Of a stretch of 64,000 bases of DNA, positions 55,481 through 64,000 are shown one piece after another (position 1 is the stretch's first letter; each line of letters opens with the position of its first letter). A program made the position numbers and the translations under genes. This DNA comes from a bacterium (GTDB lineage Bacteria; Verrucomicrobiota; Verrucomicrobiia; Limisphaerales; RI-55). The notes beneath the pieces were generated by a model. It saw nothing but the letters and a program-made list of their open reading frames with translations, was not told the DNA's origin and made no database searches. The stretch covers positions 248,001 through 312,000 of the forward strand of contig WGOC01000013.1 of the NCBI GenBank assembly GCA_016124235.1, given 5' to 3'.

Positions 55481-56932
55481 TCATGCGGCGACCGCGCTGT
55501 TGCGACGACCATTGCGACCATTCGCCGATTTTCGCGCATGCTCGCCGTTGCCCCGCCCGTTGCCGTTGCCATTTTGTTTGAGAATCGCCATGGCCTTCGT
55601 CGCCGGGTGTTGAAGGATATTCTCCAGCATCGGCATCGGCTTTTTCACGTACGCCGGCTTACCACGGAGGTCGATGATGGTTGGCTTTCGTCCGAGATCG
55701 GCCGCGCGCTCGCTGATGACATCACCATCGCGAGTCACCAACAGGATTTCGGAGTGCTCGATCAACTCATCCAGCGTGCTCACCATGCGGTTCGCCAGAT
55801 GCGGGATGTGCTTCTCGATAAAATCCTGGTTGGCGCCTCCCAGCCGCGAGACTTCGATCGCTGGATCATGAATCTTCAGGTCATAGCCTTTGCCAATCAA
55901 GTGTTCGGCGACGATGACGATGGGGCTTTCGCGGAGATCGTCCGTGCCGGATTTGAATGCCAGCCCGTTCAAACCGATCTTTCGCGATCCGTTGATGGGA
56001 ATCATCTCGATGGCGCGTCGCAGGTGCGCGTCGTTACTCGGGAGAATGCTTCGCAACAGCGGCAGATCCACGGCGTTGCGGCTGGCCAGATTAACGATCA
56101 TCCGCAAATCCTTGGGCAGACAAGACCCACCGAAGGCCATGCCCGGGCGCATGTACGCGGGGGATATGTTGAGCTTTTGATCCTTTACGAGGAGTCCCAT
56201 CACGGTCTTGCCGTCGACGCCAACCGAGTGGCAGAACGAGCCGATTTCGTTGGCAAAGGAAACCTTCAAAGCGTGGAAGACATTGCAGATAGCCTTCAAG
56301 ACTTCGGCCTCACGATACGGCACCCATTCAATGGAATCGGTGACACTGCCGAACAGCCGTTGAATGACTTCGCGATTGTTGTCGGGGAGCCCGCTCGCTG
56401 TGCCGACCACCACAAAAGGAGGATCATAATAGTCGGCGATTGCCGTACCTTCGCGCAGAAACTCCGGCACGATGACCAAATCACTGTCGAACAGATAGGA
56501 ATAGGGATTGTCCGAGTGAAGTGCCGGGAGCACGACGTTTTCGCATGTGCCGGCTGGCACCGTGCTGCGCAGAATCACCACATGCCGTTCCGATTTCTCC
56601 ATCATTGCCTGGCCAATCAGATTGGCGGTGGCTTTGATGTACGAGAGGTCGAGACTGCCATCGCGCGCGTTGGGAGTGCCGACGCAAATGATGGACACAT
56701 CCGTTTCGAGAACGGCTGCGCGCCCATCGGTGGTCGCCCGGAGGCGGCCTTGTGATTTGACTTCGGCAAAGATTTCATCGATGCCAGTTTCCACGACGGT
56801 CGGAAGTCCTTCGTCCATTCGCTTGACCTTGCTGGCCATGACGTCGACGCCAGTGACTTCGTGCCCGTCGCGGGCGAGACAGGCGGCCGTCACGCAGCCG
56901 ACATATCCGAGTCCAAAGATGCTTACTTTCAT
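55481..56932 (-). CDS. algD: AlgD-like GDP-mannose 6-dehydrogenase
   Basis: 483 residues of the UDP-glucose/GDP-mannose dehydrogenase family, closest in motif content to AlgD. NAD site FGLGYVGCVTAACLARDGHE, then GVDV, ICVGTPNARDGSLDLSYIK, KSERHVVILRSTVPAG, YMRPGMAFGGSCLPKDLR with catalytic cysteine C271, and FKSGTDDLRESPIV. It oxidises GDP-mannose to GDP-mannuronate, the alginate precursor. The C-terminal 40 residues (GNGNGRGNGEHARK) are an extra low-complexity tail not expected in AlgD. Flanked by 37 bases from the HlyD gene and 34 from algG, it is clearly in the operon. A UDP-glucose dehydrogenase role is less likely given the AlgD-like pattern. Confidence 0.92.
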   Translation of the reverse strand: MKVSIFGLGYVGCVTAACLARDGHEVTGVDVMASKVKRMDEGLPTVVETGIDEIFAEVKSQGRLRATTDGRAAVLETDVSIICVGTPNARDGSLDLSYIKATANLIGQAMMEKSERHVVILRSTVPAGTCENVVLPALHSDNPYSYLFDSDLVIVPEFLREGTAIADYYDPPFVVVGTASGLPDNNREVIQRLFGSVTDSIEWVPYREAEVLKAICNVFHALKVSFANEIGSFCHSVGVDGKTVMGLLVKDQKLNISPAYMRPGMAFGGSCLPKDLRMIVNLASRNAVDLPLLRSILPSNDAHLRRAIEMIPINGSRKIGLNGLAFKSGTDDLRESPIVIVAEHLIGKGYDLKIHDPAIEVSRLGGANQDFIEKHIPHLANRMVSTLDELIEHSEILLVTRDGDVISERAADLGRKPTIIDLRGKPAYVKKPMPMLENILQHPATKAMAILKQNGNGNGRGNGEHARKSANGRNGRRNSAVAA

Positions 56933-56969
56933 GATGTTAATCCGGTGAGTTGTTGTTTGGTTTCAGGGG

Positions 56970-58193
56970 TTACTTCATTTCAGGTTCAGGGGTACTACTT
57001 GCTCGCGCCAGGAATGGCTGTTCGATCCAGGCGAACGCCCGGTTTACGACTCCAGCCACTCTGGTTTTCCGCCGCTCCGGCACCTCAATGCCAACCAGGG
57101 CGGTCAGCCCGGGTTGAAGATTCTTCGGGGTGCGTCGCAACGAAATCTTTACCGGCACTCGTGCGGGATCTGAGAACAGCGAGCTCGTCGCGGCGGCGGC
57201 CTGGGGGAGCAACGCCGCCTTGTCCGTCAGAACGCCAAATCCGTCCACGGTGCCTTTCAAATTCAAATCGGGATAGGCGACAATCTCGACCTCAACCGCA
57301 CTCCCGATGCTTACGTCGCGCAGGGAATTTTCCGGCACAAGAGCTTCAATCCACGGATCGCCCAACCACATCGCGATCATTGGCTCACCAACTTTCGCGG
57401 ATCCCCCAACCTCGATAATGCGATCGATCACCCAGCCATCGCCCGGCGCACGAACGTAGGTCGATTCCAAATCCGCTTTCACCTCGTCCATGCTGCTGGC
57501 CGCGACCTTGACCCGAGCTTCCAGAACCCCGAGCTGCGCTTCGTTCACCTTGAGTCCGGCGAGATCCGCCTCCGCCCGTTGTCGGCGAATGAGTGCCGAG
57601 TTCTTTGCGGCCTTCTTGGCTTCCAATACCGCCTGAGCATGGTTGCGGTCGGAAGTCAGACCATCAAGTGCGCTTGCCGAACTGATGCCCGATTGTTTGA
57701 GCGATGTTACCCGCTCGAATTCCGCATTGATTTTGGCCAGATCACTGTCCGCGGCTTCAATCTCCGCTTGCGACGTGGTGATTTGCGAATTCGCCTCCTC
57801 GACGCCGAGGGTCAAAATCCTGCGCTGTTGTTCCAAGGCCAATTGTGCCGCCTGATAATCGGCCACTGCGGCCGCATGCTCGGCAGTCATGCGTTCCAGG
57901 CTCGCCTGCAAATAACGATTCTCGAGCACCACCAATACGTCATTCGAATGAACCAGCTGGCCCGGTTCAACGAGCACGGATCGAATCTGACCGTCCATAC
58001 GAGCGCCAACCCGCGTCACCACGCCTTTTACCTGGGCGTTGCGAATGACAACGTGCCCGAATCGATAATGCGCCCAGCTGACCGTCACGATGGCAATCGC
58101 GGCCGTAATCGTCAGGATGGTGGCCGTGATAATCAGCCGACGGGAAATCGCGGCAATTTGAGAACGTGCTGAAGTGGGCTTTACCGGATTCAT
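56970..58193 (-). CDS. HlyD/Alg44-like membrane-fusion protein (no PilZ domain)
   Basis: 407 residues: one transmembrane helix (about 19-41, LIITATILTITAAIAIVTVS), then a barrel-sandwich/lipoyl-type half (VVTRVGARMDGQIRSVLVEP, LVVLE), a long coiled-coil hairpin (about 95-245), the second lipoyl half (YVRAPGDGWVIDRIIEVGGS) and a beta-barrel (VEVEIVAYPDLNLKGTV). In Pseudomonas the co-polymerase Alg44 has a cytoplasmic PilZ domain that binds c-di-GMP before a similar periplasmic part; here the cytoplasmic part is only about 18 residues. It starts 13 bases from the polymerase gene and so probably works with it in chain synthesis or export. The name HlyD family is certain, Alg44 role is inferred. 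Confidence 0.82.
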   Translation of the reverse strand: MNPVKPTSARSQIAAISRRLIITATILTITAAIAIVTVSWAHYRFGHVVIRNAQVKGVVTRVGARMDGQIRSVLVEPGQLVHSNDVLVVLENRYLQASLERMTAEHAAAVADYQAAQLALEQQRRILTLGVEEANSQITTSQAEIEAADSDLAKINAEFERVTSLKQSGISSASALDGLTSDRNHAQAVLEAKKAAKNSALIRRQRAEADLAGLKVNEAQLGVLEARVKVAASSMDEVKADLESTYVRAPGDGWVIDRIIEVGGSAKVGEPMIAMWLGDPWIEALVPENSLRDVSIGSAVEVEIVAYPDLNLKGTVDGFGVLTDKAALLPQAAAATSSLFSDPARVPVKISLRRTPKNLQPGLTALVGIEVPERRKTRVAGVVNRAFAWIEQPFLARASSTPEPEMK

Positions 58194-58206
58194 AATTTGA
58201 TTTCGG

Positions 58207-60093
58207 TTAATGGTTCAAATCTGAGGAAGGATTCCAAAAAGGCACGCGTTCGGCGGCTGAGGAGTGATCGAGCAGTTGCGCCGCAGCGGAGGACCGACCG
58301 CCATCGAGAGATATTGGATCGCCCGCGGTGTTGTGATTGCTGATCAAGCTGCGCTCGCTGTTCCGCAAATACAGCCCCGCTTCACGGACGAAGGGCAAAA
58401 ATCCACCCGCCAGCCCCACGCCCAGAATTACCGCGACCACGGTCAGCCCGTAGAGATAGTGAGCCAGTGCCGCCCGCCAGTGATACAACCGACTGCTGCG
58501 AGTCGAATCGAGCGAACGACCACCGCGGTTTTGCCAACGTTGCTTTGCCGGATGAAACAACACCCAGATTTTCGTAATGGAAATCGCCCACTCGGAGAGG
58601 ACCTGCAAGATTGGGTAGAGAATCGAGAAGCGACCACCGTGATGCCATGAGATCGCCGAATGAAGCAGCCGTGACCCAAGCAGCCAGACAAAGTAGGCCG
58701 CCGCGATGTCCAGCCGGCCGGCATATAGCGCCATCAAGAAAATCAAGGGTCCCACCAAAACCGTGAAGATGGCCAGGCGTTGGTCCAACAAGCTGTACCA
58801 ACAGAACCAACCCAGCTTCTTCGGACCCAATCGAAACGCGCGCCAGCTGTGTCGCAGACTGTTGCCCGACCAGCGTCGGATGTTCGCAAGCGCACGTTCC
58901 AACGCCGAACCTTTGATGACCTCGATGGTGGTCACCATCGCGTCAGGGACGTAAAGCATTCGTCGCCCATGTGCGGCCAGCCAGAACCACGTGCTTTTAT
59001 CGTCGCCACTGAGCATTTCGAACTCACCCCACAGCCAGTGGCGAATTCGATCGTGATGAACTTGTTCAATGAATCCCGGGTCACGAACAACTGATGCCCG
59101 ATAGACGGACAACCGGCCGGTAAGGCAGAGCAACCGGCCTGACAACGCCGCCGAACACATCGACCGATGGCGCAGGCCAAATCGTAATGAGATCCATTCT
59201 GCAAACCAGCCCGCGCCCCGCACCCAGCCGTCTTCGTTGGTCGTCACCGCATCAACATCGGGTTTCAGGCGAAACACCGGTAACACTTGATTCAACATCC
59301 CGTGCCGCATCAATGAATCGCCGTCCATCAGGATCACGACACCATCCGGGTCGGGGTTTTGAGCGGCGACGTTTTCCATCGCAAGCGCGAGGGCGTTTCG
59401 TTTGCCGTTGTCGCCGCGGATCAGAATGAGCTCGGGCGGCCACGCGTTGCCATCAACGGGAACCAGCTGTTTCAAAGCCTGTTCGTGTATGTCTCTCGCG
59501 GCCTCGTCATCCGCATCGCATCCGGTTGCAAGAACGATTCTCGGCGGTCGCTTCAATCCCCTCAGCGACGCAAGCTCACGGTAGATCGATCCAAATACGA
59601 CCGCCGTGATCCAGGGTTCTTCCTTGTAGGTGACGGCGACAATATTGAGCTCCGGCACTCCGCCTCGTTCGCTTACCGCGCGCCGGGCGGCCCGCGAAAG
59701 CCTTGGCCAGACAAAGTATCGGTAAATGACCGCGCGCGAATTCTGAACGACGAACCAGCCCCACCGCCAACAACCAATGCCAGCCAACAAAATGATCGCG
59801 AGAAAACGCGACTGAAGTTGAGCCGTTACTCCGGAGATATTGCGAAATGCGAGGAACGCAACCGAGGCCAGGGCACAAACGAACAGGATTTGAATCAGTC
59901 CGCTCACACCCTGCCGCAATCGCGAAAACTCCTTCATGTGGGAGGCGCCGTTTGTTTCGGGCTCGTCGCCGAGCACGTAACTCTCCCCGGCGAACCCAAC
60001 TGCGGGCTTCCGAACCGTGAGTCGATTCCATACGCGTTGAAAGCGACTGACCGCACCGTCGACTTTGAGTTCATTATTAAGCAGGTTTCGCAT
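58207..60093 (-). CDS. alg8: Alg8-like family 2 glycosyltransferase (mannuronan synthase)
   Basis: About 628 residues from ATG 60093; the frame extends to 60210, and ATG 59937 is another candidate. Membrane helices near the N-terminus flank the GT2 domain: VTYKEEPWITAVVFGSIYRE, ATGCDADDEA, DGDS (about residues 257-260), TNEDGW, WGEFEMLSGDDKSTWF and the Q/RxxRW-type RRWSGNSLRHSW. The C-terminal membrane region has the Alg8-like LLDQRLAIFTVLVGP and KIWVLFHPAKQRWQNRGG. It polymerises GDP-mannuronate into polymannuronate at the inner membrane. It is the first gene of the leftward operon. The C-terminal 60 residues are extra. Divergent from the HTH protein at 60269. Confidence 0.88.
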   Translation of the reverse strand: MRNLLNNELKVDGAVSRFQRVWNRLTVRKPAVGFAGESYVLGDEPETNGASHMKEFSRLRQGVSGLIQILFVCALASVAFLAFRNISGVTAQLQSRFLAIILLAGIGCWRWGWFVVQNSRAVIYRYFVWPRLSRAARRAVSERGGVPELNIVAVTYKEEPWITAVVFGSIYRELASLRGLKRPPRIVLATGCDADDEAARDIHEQALKQLVPVDGNAWPPELILIRGDNGKRNALALAMENVAAQNPDPDGVVILMDGDSLMRHGMLNQVLPVFRLKPDVDAVTTNEDGWVRGAGWFAEWISLRFGLRHRSMCSAALSGRLLCLTGRLSVYRASVVRDPGFIEQVHHDRIRHWLWGEFEMLSGDDKSTWFWLAAHGRRMLYVPDAMVTTIEVIKGSALERALANIRRWSGNSLRHSWRAFRLGPKKLGWFCWYSLLDQRLAIFTVLVGPLIFLMALYAGRLDIAAAYFVWLLGSRLLHSAISWHHGGRFSILYPILQVLSEWAISITKIWVLFHPAKQRWQNRGGRSLDSTRSSRLYHWRAALAHYLYGLTVVAVILGVGLAGGFLPFVREAGLYLRNSERSLISNHNTAGDPISLDGGRSSAAAQLLDHSSAAERVPFWNPSSDLNH

Positions 60094-60268
60094 GGTGGAC
60101 TTAAGGTTGGTCGTGTTCAGAACTACTTCTCCAACCACCTCCCATTTAGCACCGGCCGTTCCCGCTCGTTGATGATGTTTCCCAGATACAAACGTCCGCA
60201 GCCGAACCATTCCCAGGTAGTCATGAAAAGTTCAAAAAGCGTGGCAGCTCCTTAGCTAGTCGGCTCGT

Positions 60269-60628
60269 GTGGAAACCACGAACAATCGCCGTCGAAAATT
60301 CTCCAACGCAGACAAGCTCAAATTGCTCAAGTCGCATCTTCACGACGGTGTGTCCATTGACGAACTGTGCCGGCGTCATTCAATTCATCCGACGTTGCTC
60401 TACCGTTGGAAGCGCGAATTCCTTTCCAGCCTTGATTCATCGAACGAGCATCTGCCCTCCCCCGCACGCACCATCGTGCTGCGGCAACGTATCAAAGCCA
60501 TTGATGCACGCATTGAGAGATTGAAGGACGATCTCGCATCCTTGCGGGAACAATTGGAAGTTTTGAGCAATGGCATTTCGGTAGAGGACGTCGCCGGTGA
60601 CCACGAAGAAAATGCTCCGTTGTCGTAG
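60269..60628 (+). CDS. HTH/coiled-coil protein (IS3 OrfA-like, orphan)
   Basis: 119 residues from GTG 60269. The N-terminus is a transposase-OrfA-type helix-turn-helix (KFSNADKLKLLKSHLHDGVS, IDELCRRHSIHPTLLYRWKR); the rest is a coiled coil (IKAIDARIERLKDDLASLRE). IS3/IS66 OrfA proteins look like this, but no OrfB or inverted repeats are visible nearby. It may be an IS leftover or a domesticated regulator of the locus; it diverges from alg8 with about 175 bases between. Not enough to tell which. Confidence 0.6.
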   Translation: METTNNRRRKFSNADKLKLLKSHLHDGVSIDELCRRHSIHPTLLYRWKREFLSSLDSSNEHLPSPARTIVLRQRIKAIDARIERLKDDLASLREQLEVLSNGISVEDVAGDHEENAPLS

Positions 60629-61103
60629 CTTAGTGTTCGAACCGAGCTGGACTCCGGATCAATTGAGCATGAATGCAATCAATCGCCGCTGCCGACTTGT
60701 TGAATTTTGCTTGAGTCATTGATTGTTCATTTCTGGCCAGCGAATGAACAATTAGATGCAGGGTGAATATCACGTAGCACCCGCGTTCGATCGCCAATCG
60801 CTCATTCTCTGCGAGGAAACCTGGCGATGGATGCAAGTCATTCATCACGGATACATTTCGCCCGCTTCATTAAACAACGGTTCGGCAAATAGGCGCCAAG
60901 CGATCCGCGAGTCTAATTTTCATCCTATTCGCTCGTGGTGACTTTGCCGGCGCCCGCATTTGAGTACCTGGTTGTGACCAACCGGATTGGCGTTATGGCT
61001 GGGCGACTCTCATTGAGTACACGGAGTGCTGATGGCGCGTGTTGTTTCAGGATTGTCGATGCCCCTCGAAAACGGCGAATATGTTTCACGCCGACGGCAA
61101 CCA
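60629..61103. other. Intergenic region between the HTH gene and the mutase fusion gene
   Basis: 475 bases with no convincing gene on either strand; short frames are not supported by motifs. It contains the inverted repeat at 60722-60752 and presumably the promoter of the fusion gene. Confidence 0.5.
60722..60752. promoter_or_regulatory. Perfect 10-base inverted repeat upstream of the mutase fusion gene
   Basis: ATTGTTCATT (60722-60731) and AATGAACAAT (60743-60752) around the spacer TCTGGCCAGCG. No T-run, so it is more likely an operator or RNA hairpin than a terminator. It lies about 350 bases before the start at 61104. Confidence 0.5.

Positions 61104-64000
<2,897 letters not shown>

Noticed and set aside
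55466..56755. 429-codon frame on the + strand opposite algD
   Set aside because: It is an antisense shadow of the well-conserved AlgD-like gene, with no recognisable domain or signal.
60630..60848. 72-codon frame on the - strand
   Set aside because: No motif, no ribosome site, and it spans the inverted repeat; probably chance.

Overview
The window looks like a chromosomal segment of a Verrucomicrobiota bacterium, probably of the Pedosphaera/Limisphaerales type. This is inferred from gene content, not from a marker gene. The signs are a DUF1592/DUF1552 gene pair, large exported beta-strand-repeat proteins with a C-terminal FYRL/YYRV ending, a PEP-CTERM surface protein, a CotH/lamin-tail giant, a BlaI/M56 regulator pair, PhoPQ-type and DUF1593/DUF4838 proteins, weak Shine-Dalgarno signals and high GC. 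The density of exported, carbohydrate-related proteins suggests a polysaccharide-handling heterotroph.

Layout. 1-2934: 3' part of a DUF1592-type cytochrome gene and a DUF1552 partner. 3039-8818: a ferritin-like gene, then three tandem paralogues of a secreted beta-strand-repeat protein; copies 2 and 3 share a nearly identical block of about 450 bases. 8928-9005: tRNA-Pro(GGG). 9141-16340: housekeeping and envelope genes (PpiD/SurA-like isomerase, RluA-type pseudouridine synthase, argF, threonine aldolase, PhoPQ-type protein, DUF481 outer-membrane protein). 16451-19060: a cobalamin riboswitch with an intrinsic terminator, followed by a PEP-CTERM protein, a lectin-fold secreted protein and a truncated haemoglobin. 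19151-32456: a GH144-like glucanase, an outer-membrane barrel, a beta-helix protein and a 2580-residue CotH protein. 32724-41676: a small membrane protein, ferrochelatase, GYD protein, dihaem cytochrome c, DUF4838 protein, pectate-lyase-like protein, sugar isomerase and DUF1593 hydrolase. 41816-44408: serA and a parvulin. 44604-49964: BlaI/M56 regulatory pair with operator-like dyads, then a membrane protein and a lipoprotein of unknown function.

49990-64000 (right edge) is the most interesting part: an alginate-type exopolysaccharide locus. Read leftward from about 60.1 kb it holds an Alg8-like polymerase, an HlyD/Alg44-like membrane-fusion protein lacking PilZ, an AlgD-like GDP-mannose dehydrogenase, an AlgG-like C5-epimerase with the DPHD motif and a duplicated N-terminal module, a STAS protein, a decayed IS1595-like transposase and a PL7 alginate lyase. 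Divergently lie an HTH/coiled-coil protein and an open-ended gene that fuses a phosphomannomutase to a sugar-nucleotidyltransferase domain. Together these could make GDP-mannose, oxidise it to GDP-mannuronate, polymerise and export the chain, epimerise it and trim it. The canonical AlgE, AlgK, AlgX and acetylation genes are not in the window.
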